Source: Methanoprimaticola sp047501175 | GTDB taxonomy: Archaea > Thermoplasmatota > Thermoplasmata > Methanomassiliicoccales > Methanomethylophilaceae | Direction: 5' to 3' | DNA: 64,000 nt | NCBI RefSeq assembly: GCF_047501175.1 | Contig: NZ_JBEQWH010000001.1 | Span: 62,001-126,000, forward strand | Part shown: in pieces, positions 17,221 through 25,922 of the stretch | Numbering within the stretch: position 1 is the stretch's first letter | Layout of the letters: each line of letters begins with the position of its first letter | The notes under the pieces: generated by a model | Told to the model about the DNA's origin: nothing | Databases searched by the model: none | Seen by the model: the letters and a program-made list of their open reading frames with translations, nothing else | Position numbers and translations under genes: made by a program

Positions 17221-18582
17221 ATGAATGAGGGGGCCCGTCTGGCACTGAGTGTGGCACTCGTAGTGGCGGGGGTGATCCTCGGCGTCACTGCAGGAGTCTT
17301 TGCCGAATCTCCGGATAGGATACAGGCCGACGGGACCGTGATCGACTTCGGGGAGTACGACACGGTGTGGACCGATGCGGACACGTCCGGTCATCCGACC
17401 ATGATCGACCTTCTGAGGTATGCCTGCGACGAGAACGGGTTCGAGCTCGAGCTGGATGGATCCGGGGTCGTCACGGGCATAAACGGCATCGGCAGGGGCG
17501 GCGAGTGGACACTCTGGGGGATGGGCACCGGGGATCCCGGATGGGTGGAGCTGGACGCTCCGTACGGTCAGAGCCCCTCAGACTATGTCGTGACGTCCTG
17601 GACCTTCTCGACGGATGGCCGTGAGCCGACCATCGCCACAGACTACAGCGGGAACCCGATATACGGATACGCCCAGAAGTACAGGGTCGTCTCGCTCTCG
17701 CCGACCGTCACCGAGATCCTGTGCTCGATCAAGGCGGAGAACATAATCGTGGGTGCGGACCAGTACTCCAACTATCCCCAGAGCATAGTGGACGGTAAGT
17801 CGGACGGATCGATCTCGATGGTCGGAACGTACACCAATCCCAGCTTCGAGCTCATCACCGGGACCAATCCCGACCTTGTCGTGTGCGACGGGTCCCAGAC
17901 ATCCCACGTGCAGTTGGCGGACCGTCTCAGGAGCGTCGGCATAGATTCCGTGGTTATACATCCGGGAGAGGACATAGGGAGCGTCCTGGACAACATATTC
18001 GCCGTCGGGGTGTCTATAGGGTATGAGCTGGCGGGGGCCCAGGTGATAGGGGAGATAACGGAGGTCCTGGACACGCTCTCGGACATCACATCCTCGTCGC
18101 AGGGCGGCGAGCCGGTGAGGACGATGATATCCCTCGAACCGGACATCAGTCCCTGGGTCTCCGGCAGCGGGACCTATCTGGACGGCATAGTGACCAGTAT
18201 GAATGCGACCAACGTGTTCTCCAACTGGTACGGATGGGTCCATATAACGTCCGACAGGATACCGTACGAGAACCCCGACGCGATAATAGTCGTGACGACC
18301 GAGTACAGGGCGACGCAGGAGGAGTACGATCACCTCTACGACAACCTGTCCCCCCAGTGGAAGCAGACGGACGCGTGGAGGGAGGGCAGGGTCTACATGG
18401 TCTGCGAGAGCGCCGCCGAACTGGTCCAGCGCAGTGGACCCAGACTGGCGCAGACCGCCGAACTGGTGGCGATGCTCCTCCACCCCGAGTGCTTCGACGC
18501 GTCCATTCCCAAATTCATCGGCGACGACTACGTCGATTATCTTCAATACAGCAAGGATCTGAGCTACAGCGACCGAGGTTGA
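17221..18582 (+). CDS. btuF: BtuF-type ABC substrate-binding protein with N-terminal DUF4430-like domain
   Basis: 453 residues. A signal peptide (about residues 1-28, hydrophobic core ALSVALVVAGVILG) leads to an N-terminal module of about residues 35-135: DLLRYACDENGFELEL, GVVTGINGI and WTLWGMG match the DUF4430 pattern. The class III periplasmic-binding domain starts near residue 150 (YRVVSLSPTVTEIL, GADQYSNYP, NPSFELI..NPDLVV). This family delivers cobalamin, heme or ferric chelates to FecCD permeases. Six bases separate it from the permease fusion gene. Corrinoid is the likeliest ligand because the window also encodes cobamide salvage, but iron chelates are not excluded. Confidence 0.85.
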   Translation: MNEGARLALSVALVVAGVILGVTAGVFAESPDRIQADGTVIDFGEYDTVWTDADTSGHPTMIDLLRYACDENGFELELDGSGVVTGINGIGRGGEWTLWGMGTGDPGWVELDAPYGQSPSDYVVTSWTFSTDGREPTIATDYSGNPIYGYAQKYRVVSLSPTVTEILCSIKAENIIVGADQYSNYPQSIVDGKSDGSISMVGTYTNPSFELITGTNPDLVVCDGSQTSHVQLADRLRSVGIDSVVIHPGEDIGSVLDNIFAVGVSIGYELAGAQVIGEITEVLDTLSDITSSSQGGEPVRTMISLEPDISPWVSGSGTYLDGIVTSMNATNVFSNWYGWVHITSDRIPYENPDAIIVVTTEYRATQEEYDHLYDNLSPQWKQTDAWREGRVYMVCESAAELVQRSGPRLAQTAELVAMLLHPECFDASIPKFIGDDYVDYLQYSKDLSYSDRG

Positions 18583-18588
18583 TATTCG

Positions 18589-21516
18589 ATGCATGCAAGG
18601 ACGGCGGCCGCGGTCGCCATGATATTCATACTGGTCTCCCTCGCCCCGATGTTCGATTCGGAGGCGGCTTCCGGGACGGATGTCCTCATCGACGAGGGCA
18701 ATGGCAGGACACAGTGGGCGGAGGGCCGGGGTCAGTCCGCGTGGGACGTTGCCGTCAGCGCGGCCTCGGGACTCGGGTTCGAGGTGTCGCGGGACGGGGA
18801 GGACATCTCCGTCGACGGAACGGCGTCCGTGACGATAGGCTCCGGGGCGACGGGGGGCACCCTGTCCGAGCCAGGCTCCACAGGCGTCATGGTGACGTCG
18901 TCCTGGAGGCTGTACGGTTGGGATGACGGGACATGGGTCGAGGTCGACGCGTCCTCGTCCGGATGTTCCGCGTACGCCCTCGGGTTCTATCCGGAAGGCA
19001 TCGCTCCCGTGGAGACGCCGAACGACCCGACCGCATGGACCATGTTCCGCGGGGACTCTATGAACTCCGGGGCGCAGGAGGGCCGTTCGGAGACCGGGTC
19101 GGAGTACGAGGTCTCATGGTACGAGAAGGGGACAGCATTCGCCAATCCTCTTTACGTCGGCGGGTACGTTATCCAGAAGTTCAGCACGTTCTCCACGGGG
19201 GAGAACAAGGGGTATGCCGTCCTGTCCTGCATCGATGCCAGGACCGGGGAGCACGCATGGGACTTCCGCTTCATCTCCGGTATGAACTATGAATCGTCCA
19301 CACCGGTCGTCGTCGGGGATAATGTGTACTTCTCCACGATGACCGGATACATCTACAAGATCCCCTGGAAGACGGGCCCCGGCGACGATAACGAGAACGT
19401 CACGTCCATCGGAGGTGCGGCCTACGGGGACGCCGTCCCCACGCCGTCGTTCATAAAGGACTTCGATGCGGGGACCACGTACGATGCCGGATGCACGTCG
19501 CTCGTGTACAATTCCGGAGCGATATACGCCACCCACTCCAACGGCATGGTGTACTGCTTCGACCTGGACCTGAACCTGGTGTGGTCGTACCTGCTGGACG
19601 GCGGCACGTACTTCATATCCCCCACCGTGACCGAGGGCCGCGTCTTCGCCGGTGCCCTCAACGGGCACCTGTACATACTCGACCAGACCGACGGTTCGCT
19701 GCTGACCGACCAGGAGATCTACCAGGTGGAGATCCGCGGCAAGATGTACGGGGGCATAGGCCAGGTCTCCGTATTCGAGACCGGCCCCACCCTGACCCTC
19801 ATATTCACGGTCACCGACGGGCTCGGGATGAACCAGGCCAATTCGGGACTCGCCGTGTTCGAGTACGACCCTTCGTCGAACTCCTTGGTCAAGAGGTACA
19901 TGAACACCGACATGGGGACGTTCGGCAGGTACGTGACGCCTCTGGAGGCGGACGGATACTCCGGCGCATACTTCACGGTCCACGAGGGTTCGGACTCCTC
20001 GCTGATGAGGATCAGCACGGACGGGGTCCTGGAGAGGGTCGTCGGAGGTCTGGCGGAGATACATTCCGCCGGTGTGATCGTAGACGGGAGGTGGATGTAC
20101 CTCACCAGCTACTCCTCGGCGGACCCGATATACCTGGTGGACCTCCGTGAGAACGCGATCGTGGGGACGGCCCATTGCGCACCAGAGGTCAGGAACTTCA
20201 ACATGGCGGCCCCGTTCATCCTCGGTGACATGTTCATCGGATGCACGGATTCGGGGACGTTCGTCCTCTCGGGCGATTTCGTGCCGTACGTGCCGCCGTC
20301 CAACGATGCCGGTGCGCCCGTCATCGCATACATCGCGGCGATCGTCCTCGCGGTGGTCGCAGCCCTCGCCGTCATATGGGCGGTCCTGCGCTTCGTGAGG
20401 CACGAGGAGAGACCGTTCAAGTACCTGAAGGACCGCGGGATGCACTATCTGTACGGCGACAACCTGTCCCACAACACCCGCAACAGGCACCGCCTCAGGT
20501 TCGTCCTGGCCATAGGCGCGGTCCTGGTGTTCGTGACCTTCACGCTATGCATCTGCATAGGGTCCACGTCCATATTGAACCCGGTGGAGGCGTACTCGGC
20601 CCTGTTCTCCGCCATAGCGAAGGGCGGGAACGGCCTGGACACCGTGGAGACGATGGTGTTCGTGTCCCGCCTCCCCAGGACGCTCGCCGCCCTGGCCGTG
20701 GGCATCGGGCTCGCCATAGCGGGATCGGTCTATCAGGCGATCATCAGGAACCCCCTGGTCGACCCGTACATAATGGGCGTGTCGTCGGGAGCGGGCATCG
20801 CCGCCATAGCCGTGATAGCGTTCGACTTCACGTTCTTCGGACTGTTCTCCAGTCATTCGATCTTCCTGATAGCCATCGCGGCTATCGTAGGCGGTCTGGT
20901 CGCATTCGCGTGCACGATGGTCATAGCGGAGAAGGCCGGCGGCAGCTCCATAAACTACGTCCTGGCCGGTGTCGTGGTCGGGTTGGCGTTCTCCGCCCTC
21001 CAGACGATCATGCTTACGATGGCCGGCGGAAAGCTCAGCAATGCGCTGTCCTGGCTCTACGGTTCGTTCGCGGAGGTCACATGGTCCCAGGTCGGGGTGA
21101 TCGTGTTCCTGTCGGTGTTCCTGTCCCTCGTCCCCATGTTCTGGGCGAAGGAGTTCAACCTGGTCCTGCTGGGGGAGGACCAGGCGCGCGAGATGGGGCT
21201 TGACGTGAGGAGGTTCAACCGCCTGATGCTGATACTCGCATCCGTGCTGACCTCGGTGTGCGTCGCATTCTGCGGGGTCATAGGGTTCGTCGGTCTCGTC
21301 ATCCCCCATCTGTGCAGGATGCTTCTGGGCAGCGACCACAGGATGGTGCTGCCCGCGTCGTTCTGCTTCGGGGCGGTGATGCTGATGCTGGCCGATCTCC
21401 TGTCCCGCACCGGATACTACGGGATAGAGCTGCCCGTCGGTGCCATAACAACGATCATCGGGATACCGGTGTTCGCATATCTGCTGATAAAGAAGGGGAG
21501 GATCTACGATGGATGA
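18589..21516 (+). CDS. btuC: FecCD/BtuC-type ABC permease fused to an extracellular DUF4430-like and PQQ-like beta-propeller domain
   Basis: 975 residues, almost three times a normal BtuC. In order: signal peptide (1-26); an intrinsic-factor-like module (about 28-135; VLIDEGNG, AWDVAVSAASGLGF, SWRLYGWDDG); a beta-propeller of about eight PQQ-like blades (about 145-560; TMFRGDSMNSG, VVVGDNVYFST, GRVFAGALNGHLYI, GDMFIGCTDSG); a transmembrane helix (573-600); and the FecCD permease (about 630-975; LPRTLAALAVG, RNPLVDPYIMGVSSGAG, GFVGLVIPHL). The frame is continuous and the codon use even, so it is a true fusion rather than missed neighbours. It would tether a ligand-capturing propeller to its own importer. 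Confidence 0.88.
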   Translation: MHARTAAAVAMIFILVSLAPMFDSEAASGTDVLIDEGNGRTQWAEGRGQSAWDVAVSAASGLGFEVSRDGEDISVDGTASVTIGSGATGGTLSEPGSTGVMVTSSWRLYGWDDGTWVEVDASSSGCSAYALGFYPEGIAPVETPNDPTAWTMFRGDSMNSGAQEGRSETGSEYEVSWYEKGTAFANPLYVGGYVIQKFSTFSTGENKGYAVLSCIDARTGEHAWDFRFISGMNYESSTPVVVGDNVYFSTMTGYIYKIPWKTGPGDDNENVTSIGGAAYGDAVPTPSFIKDFDAGTTYDAGCTSLVYNSGAIYATHSNGMVYCFDLDLNLVWSYLLDGGTYFISPTVTEGRVFAGALNGHLYILDQTDGSLLTDQEIYQVEIRGKMYGGIGQVSVFETGPTLTLIFTVTDGLGMNQANSGLAVFEYDPSSNSLVKRYMNTDMGTFGRYVTPLEADGYSGAYFTVHEGSDSSLMRISTDGVLERVVGGLAEIHSAGVIVDGRWMYLTSYSSADPIYLVDLRENAIVGTAHCAPEVRNFNMAAPFILGDMFIGCTDSGTFVLSGDFVPYVPPSNDAGAPVIAYIAAIVLAVVAALAVIWAVLRFVRHEERPFKYLKDRGMHYLYGDNLSHNTRNRHRLRFVLAIGAVLVFVTFTLCICIGSTSILNPVEAYSALFSAIAKGGNGLDTVETMVFVSRLPRTLAALAVGIGLAIAGSVYQAIIRNPLVDPYIMGVSSGAGIAAIAVIAFDFTFFGLFSSHSIFLIAIAAIVGGLVAFACTMVIAEKAGGSSINYVLAGVVVGLAFSALQTIMLTMAGGKLSNALSWLYGSFAEVTWSQVGVIVFLSVFLSLVPMFWAKEFNLVLLGEDQAREMGLDVRRFNRLMLILASVLTSVCVAFCGVIGFVGLVIPHLCRMLLGSDHRMVLPASFCFGAVMLMLADLLSRTGYYGIELPVGAITTIIGIPVFAYLLIKKGRIYDG

Positions 21517-22315
21517 GGTGCCTCTTCTCGAGGTCAGGGGCCTCGAGAAGACATATGAGGACGGGTACAGGGCCGTCCGCGGGGTTTCGTATGAGATCGG
21601 GCCGGGGATGCTGGTCGGGCTGATAGGACCGAACGGTTGCGGGAAGTCCACGATGATGAAGTGCATCAACCGCCTCCATGACGCGACGGCGGGGGACATC
21701 CTGATCGACGGGTCGTCCATCCTGGACTGCCAGCCCTCGGAGGTGGCCAAGAAGGTCGCCACCGTCCCGGCGGAGCTCAGGGGGAGCTTCGGCCTGACGG
21801 TGTTCGAGACGGTCATGCTCGGGAGATACCCGTATCTGAAGAACGTCTGGTGGGAGCCCGAGGAGGACGAGGAGATGGTCATGGACGCCCTGAGGAAGTT
21901 CGGGGTCGACCACCTCAAGGACCGCGCCGTCGGGGCCCTGTCGTCCGGGGAGAGGCAGCGCGTGCTGATAGCCAAGGCGTACGTCCAGAGTCCCAGGTTG
22001 ATGCTCGTGGACGAGCCCACGTCCCATCTGGACATGAAGTTCAAGCTTGATGTGATGGAGTACCTCAACGCCATGGTCCGCAAGGACACGTCGATACTCG
22101 TCGCCGAGCATGACATATCCCTGATGGCCAGGTACTGCGACATGTGCATCATCATGAAGAAGGGGGAGATCGTCGGCATCGGTGATCCGAAGGAGGTCAT
22201 CACCCCAGAATTGATCCGTGACGTGTACGATGTGGACGCATCGGTGGGATTCGACGACGAAGGTGAGCTGTTCGTCCTCCCCAAGAGGTACCACAGCGAG
22301 CACGGCACCCTTTAA
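21509..22315 (+). CDS. btuD: ABC importer ATPase (BtuD/FecE type)
   Basis: 268 residues. Walker A GPNGCGKSTM, Q-loop region VPAELRG, signature LSSGERQRV, Walker B LMLVDEPTSHLD, switch AEHD. It overlaps the permease gene by 8 bp, so translation is coupled. It powers uptake by the BtuC-like permease with the BtuF-like binding protein. The extended C-terminal ~40 residues after VITPELIRDVY are typical of the BtuD/FecE group. Confidence 0.94.
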   Translation: MDEVPLLEVRGLEKTYEDGYRAVRGVSYEIGPGMLVGLIGPNGCGKSTMMKCINRLHDATAGDILIDGSSILDCQPSEVAKKVATVPAELRGSFGLTVFETVMLGRYPYLKNVWWEPEEDEEMVMDALRKFGVDHLKDRAVGALSSGERQRVLIAKAYVQSPRLMLVDEPTSHLDMKFKLDVMEYLNAMVRKDTSILVAEHDISLMARYCDMCIIMKKGEIVGIGDPKEVITPELIRDVYDVDASVGFDDEGELFVLPKRYHSEHGTL

Positions 22316-22338
22316 GGCAAGTTCCCGATGGGGTTGTC

Positions 22339-23334
22339 ATGGTTCAATGCATCAGGGTCCCAAAGCGTGACGGGGAGTCCGTCAGGACGCGCCTTCTCGA
22401 CGACGGGATCCTGGACGTGTCCTTCAGGATATCCGCCGAGGACGACAGTCTCCTGCTCCCGATCCTGATCCCTGTCGAGGGATACGAGACGGTCGAGAGG
22501 GATCTCCGCCCGCAGGACCGTCCGGTCGGCGACTACAGGAGCGTCCTGGACCTCCCGGACGGGCTCGGGGACCTCCTTCCCGTGTCGTTCGATGTTGTCG
22601 GGGATGTGGGCATGATCAAGGTCCCGGAGGAGCTGGACCCGTTCAGGAGGGAGATCGGGGAGGCCATGATGAAGGCCAACCGCAGCCTCCGCTGCGTGTT
22701 CTCCGATTCGGGGGTCAAGGGTGACCTCAGGATAAGGGACCTGGAGCTGATGGCCGGGGAGGGCACCTCGGAGACCGTCCACAAGGAGTTCGGCGCAAGG
22801 ATGCACACGGACCCGGCGAAGGTCTACTTCAATCCGAGGCTCGCGGGCGAGAGGCACAGGATAGCATCCATGGTCAGGGATGGCGAGGTCGTCATGGACA
22901 TGTTCGGCGGCGTGGCACCGTTCGGGATACAGATCTGCAGGTTCGCGAACCCGAAGGTCGCATACTCCATAGACCTGAATCCGGAGGCGGAGAGGTTCGC
23001 GCTGATAAACAGGGATGACAACCACGCGGAACAGCTCGTCCCCATCACCGGTGATGCGACGGTCGTGGCACCGACGCTGCCGTCGGCCGACCGCATAATC
23101 ATGAACCTTCCGCAGATCGCCGACAGGTTCCTCCCGTTGGCACTGGACCGTCTGAATCACGGCGGTACCGTGCACATGTACAAGATCATCGAACGCGAGG
23201 ATTTCCCCACTCTGTGTGAGGAGATGGGGGCCATGGCCGCAGAGAACGGCCATACGATCGAGATCGAGACGTTCGAGCTGAAGACGTACTCCCCCACGAT
23301 GAGCGTGTACTCCATCGACGTCCACAAGATGTGA
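22339..23334 (+). CDS. trm5: tRNA (guanine-37-N1)-methyltransferase Trm5
   Basis: 331 residues with the archaeal Trm5 layout: an N-terminal D1 domain (about residues 1-80), an RNA-binding D2, and a Rossmann methyltransferase. The SAM motif is VVMDMFGGVAPFGI, the next acidic motif YSIDLNPEA, and the substrate motif IIMNLPQ, equivalent to the NxPP-like motif. It methylates G37 next to the anticodon, preventing frameshifts. It starts 24 bp after the importer ATPase, and a ctttaagg near the ATPase stop may be a promoter. Confidence 0.93.
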   Translation: MVQCIRVPKRDGESVRTRLLDDGILDVSFRISAEDDSLLLPILIPVEGYETVERDLRPQDRPVGDYRSVLDLPDGLGDLLPVSFDVVGDVGMIKVPEELDPFRREIGEAMMKANRSLRCVFSDSGVKGDLRIRDLELMAGEGTSETVHKEFGARMHTDPAKVYFNPRLAGERHRIASMVRDGEVVMDMFGGVAPFGIQICRFANPKVAYSIDLNPEAERFALINRDDNHAEQLVPITGDATVVAPTLPSADRIIMNLPQIADRFLPLALDRLNHGGTVHMYKIIEREDFPTLCEEMGAMAAENGHTIEIETFELKTYSPTMSVYSIDVHKM

Positions 23335-23391
23335 GTCCCGTCGCGGCCCTCGGGGACGATATCGGCCGGGAGCGTGGCTCCCGGACCACCG

Positions 23392-23883
23392 TCAGTCCTT
23401 CCTCAGAGGCTCCAGGGTTATACCAGTCTGCCCCTGGTAGTTCCCGCTCCTCTCGGAGTAGGCCTTTATGGTCTCGGAGTTGAGTGTCTCCAGAACCATC
23501 TGGCAGAACCTCTCCCCGATCGGGATCTCCACGGGGTCGTCCGTGGCGTTGTAGGCACCCAGCGTGAGCGTCCCCTCGAACCCCGCATCGATCTTCCCGA
23601 AGGCCCCTATGATGCCCCTCCTTATCCATGTGGTCCTGAGCCACAGCTGGGCGCATATGTCGTTTGCCATCCGGACCCTCTCGACCGTCGACACGTAGAA
23701 CATCGTGCGGGGCGGGATCGTCACGGTCCCCTCCCTCTTGACCTCGGGGTCCCCCCTGACGGATATCTCCGCGATGCGGAGGTCGTAGCCGTTCGGCGTG
23801 AGTCCTCTCTCGCTGTAGTCGCTGATGCCTATGTATCCGGTCATCATGCTCTCCACGATGTCCCTGTCGGATAGGATTGCCAT
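23392..23883 (-). CDS. dcd: dCTP deaminase/dUTPase-family protein
   Basis: 163 residues from MAILSDRDIVE. The trimeric dUTPase/dCTP-deaminase fold is indicated by TPNGYDLRI, LRTTWIRRG, GKIDAGFEGTLTL and the C-terminal SGNYQGQTGITL. Enzymes of this family convert dCTP to dUTP and/or hydrolyse dUTP. The segment aligned to the E. coli catalytic Glu (VLEFYN) reads LGAYN, and the usual RSSLAR reads RTTWIR, so activity may be altered. It is divergently transcribed from the S66 peptidase 51 bp away. Confidence 0.85.
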   Translation of the reverse strand: MAILSDRDIVESMMTGYIGISDYSERGLTPNGYDLRIAEISVRGDPEVKREGTVTIPPRTMFYVSTVERVRMANDICAQLWLRTTWIRRGIIGAFGKIDAGFEGTLTLGAYNATDDPVEIPIGERFCQMVLETLNSETIKAYSERSGNYQGQTGITLEPLRKD

Positions 23884-23934
23884 GCCCTGGAGAATGACGG
23901 CATCGGTTATAAGCTGGAGTGGAATCCCGGACCC

Positions 23935-24924
23935 ATGATCATCCCCCGTCCCCTCGCCAAAGGAGATTCCATCGGAGTGACCGCCCCCTCGTTCGGCGTC
24001 ACGGACCCCACCGACATCGCCCGCTTCGCGAACGCGCGCAGGAGGCTGGAGGACAGGGGCTACAGGGTCGTGGAGACCCCCGACGTCTACTCGTGCTTTG
24101 ACGACGAGGGCAGGAGCGCTCCCGCGGAACAGAGGGTGGAGGAGCTCCAGTCCCTGATGTCCGACGGGGGGACGTCCTACATCGTCTCGGCGAAGGGAGG
24201 AGACTACCAGTTCGAGATGCTGCCGCTCATGGACTGGGACCTTGTGGAGAGGAACCCCAAATGGGTCCAGGGGTACTCCGACAACACCACCCTCCTGTTC
24301 AAGATCACGGCGGAGCATGACATCGCCACCGTGTACGGTGGGAACTTCGGCGATTACGGCATGGAGCCCTGGCACAGGAGCGTCTCGGAGTGTCTGGAGG
24401 TCATCGAGGGCACCAGGCGTTCCCAGGCGTCATTCCCGTACCACGAAGGGGGATTCTCCGACCGTGTGACGGGTCTGGAGGGTCTCAACGAGGAGGTGCC
24501 GACCGTGTGGGGCGGGGAGGGCTCTTTCACAGGCAGGCTCATAGGCGGATGCATGGACGTCCTGGAATGGTTCCACGCCAAGGGAACGGCTGACCCGTCG
24601 CCCTTCGTGGAGTCCTATTCCGACGAGGGGATCGTCTGGTACATGGAGACCTACGACATGGACGACAGTAGGGTCGTCCGCATGCTGGAGGGCATGGCAT
24701 CCGACGGATGGTTCGACGGTGTCACGGGGTTCGTGTTCGGGAGGCCCCTGTTCTACAGCGGCAGGGACTATGCCGAGACGGTCCGCGAGACGCTGGACCA
24801 GTTCGACGTGCCCGTGATAACCGATGCGGACGTGGGGCACAAGGCGCCGAGGATGACGTTCGTCAACGGAGCGGTCGCGAGGTTCGACGTCTCCGGAGGG
24901 AAGGCTTCGCTCAACTACCTTTAA
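23935..24924 (+). CDS. S66 peptidase (LD-carboxypeptidase/MccF family)
   Basis: 329 residues. The S66 pattern is present: GDSIGVTAPS at the N terminus, the nucleophile region GYSDNTTL, an acidic residue in WGGEGSFTGRLIGGC, and the base His in DADVGHKAPRM. Family members cut the L,D bond of murein tetrapeptides, or, for MccF, the amide of microcin C. This archaeon should have no murein, so a peptide-antibiotic resistance or scavenging role is plausible (inference). It has its own promoter region opposite dcd. Confidence 0.9.
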   Translation: MIIPRPLAKGDSIGVTAPSFGVTDPTDIARFANARRRLEDRGYRVVETPDVYSCFDDEGRSAPAEQRVEELQSLMSDGGTSYIVSAKGGDYQFEMLPLMDWDLVERNPKWVQGYSDNTTLLFKITAEHDIATVYGGNFGDYGMEPWHRSVSECLEVIEGTRRSQASFPYHEGGFSDRVTGLEGLNEEVPTVWGGEGSFTGRLIGGCMDVLEWFHAKGTADPSPFVESYSDEGIVWYMETYDMDDSRVVRMLEGMASDGWFDGVTGFVFGRPLFYSGRDYAETVRETLDQFDVPVITDADVGHKAPRMTFVNGAVARFDVSGGKASLNYL

Positions 24925-24976
24925 GTCGAATCCGATTCACGGTCCAGGCTCATACCACAGGAAGATCCGCGAACAT

Positions 24977-25354
24977 GTGGTGTCCGAGGCTCAATTAGAT
25001 ATTCGGAATGTGCTTTTTTTTGATGGTGAGAGCATCAGGAGATCGAAGATTGAACCGAACGATAAGATTTACTCCATCGGGGAGATCTCGGAGATCATCT
25101 CGCCCATAGCAAGGGAGATGGGCGTGGAGAGGATATACCTGTTCGGCTCGTATGCTCGCGGAGAAGCAACCTCCAACAGTGACGTTGATCTGCTCATCGA
25201 TTCTGGAATGATCGACAGCTACTTCGATATCGGGAAACTCTACAGCAGACTCAACCGTGCTTCGGAGAGGGATCTTGACATCGTCCCGACCGATGCCGAC
25301 CCGGAGTTCATAGACAGGATTTCTTCAGATCTGGTGTTGGTCTACGCAGAATGA
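24977..25354 (+). CDS. mntA: MNT-type minimal nucleotidyltransferase (MntA-like)
   Basis: 125 residues. The polymerase-beta-like motif is LFGSYARGEATSNSDVDLLI, G-S-x3-G plus D-x-D. An N-terminal ~45 residues precedes the domain. In HepT/MntA toxin-antitoxin pairs this protein adenylylates and neutralises the HEPN RNase HepT encoded just downstream. Here the downstream HepT is a frameshifted remnant (25350-25483), so this gene may be an orphan antitoxin. The start codon is not certain: the GTG at 24977 precedes an AT-rich patch, and ATGs within it are possible. Confidence 0.82.
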   Translation: MVSEAQLDIRNVLFFDGESIRRSKIEPNDKIYSIGEISEIISPIAREMGVERIYLFGSYARGEATSNSDVDLLIDSGMIDSYFDIGKLYSRLNRASERDLDIVPTDADPEFIDRISSDLVLVYAE

Positions 25355-25483
25355 TCTGGATGTCCTAAAGACCATGCTGGCGGCCGCAAGGCACATAGAA
25401 TCTAGGATGGGTTGACATACGAGCAGTTCGAAGGCGATGATGAACGCCAGGTACAATCCGTCCTTCGATCTCTACGTTTCGTT
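25350..25483 (+). pseudogene. hepT: hepT (HEPN RNase toxin) remnant
   Basis: Directly after mntA, one frame reads N-D-L-D-V-L-K-T-M-L-A-A-A-R-H-I-E-S-R-M-G then stops at 25413. The frame starting at the overlapping 25412 continues L-T-Y-E-Q-F-E-G-D-D-E-R-Q-V-Q-S-V-L-R-S-L. Joined, these match the N-terminal half of a HepT protein (ILxxIxxIExx...YxxFxxDxxxQxAVxRxL). The catalytic Rx4-6H part is missing, and the sequence runs into the small HTH gene on the other strand. At least one frameshift and a large deletion are needed to explain it. Confidence 0.65.
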
Positions 25484-25699
25484 ATCGACGATGATCTCGA
25501 AATCAGGCTTGATGTAGAAACGCTTTATCGTCGTGTTCTTCTGACAGTGGATGCACTCGGACACCGTGGATTTCGCCATCTTGAGCACGGCGCACACCTC
25601 GTTCTGAGTCCGGCGGTAGCCGTTCTCGTCCAATCCGAGGATGGATATGGCGACGAGGATGCGGTTCTCGCGGAGACCTGTGCGACGGCGGCGGGCCAT
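25472..25699 (-). CDS. Small DNA-binding (helix-turn-helix) protein
   Basis: 75 residues from MARRRRTG. The Arg-rich N terminus and the central RTQNEVCAVLKMAKSTVSE segment look like a helix-turn-helix whose recognition helix is KSTVSECIHCQK. A longer start at 25744 is possible but would place the coding region over the operator-like repeats. Its 3' end overlaps the hepT remnant. GTTCGAACC-type repeats sit immediately upstream, so it probably regulates itself. No named family is recognised. Confidence 0.6.
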   Translation of the reverse strand: MARRRRTGLRENRILVAISILGLDENGYRRTQNEVCAVLKMAKSTVSECIHCQKNTTIKRFYIKPDFEIIVDNET

Positions 25700-25724
25700 G
25701 CTCACACACCTCATAGTTCGGGTC

Positions 25725-25857
25725 GGTTCGAACGCTCGAACCAAGAACCCCTGTTAACCGTGCAGCCAGACGTCCGAACCAACTCGAACCAACCCAATGA
25801 AATCGGAGTCTCCGCTTTATAAACGGAGGCACCGAAAACCCTTATAAATGGTTCGAG
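25725..25857. promoter_or_regulatory. Promoter with repeated TCGAACC operator-like sites
   Basis: An inverted repeat GGTTCGA-acgc-TCGAACC spans 25725-25742. Direct copies CCGAACCAA (25774-25782) and TCGAACCAA (25784-25792) follow, and a further GGTTCGA lies at 25850-25856. A TATA box (ctttataaac) is enclosed by CTCCG (25810-25814) and CGGAG (25824-25828), and a second TATA-like cttataaatg lies at 25841-25850. Together they form an autoregulated, possibly bidirectional promoter for the small HTH gene. Confidence 0.6.
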
Positions 25858-25922
25858 TAAAAGGCTAGACAGAGCATACGCTAGGACCATGGAAAACGCG
25901 AACGCTGAGAAGGCGCGTCCGT

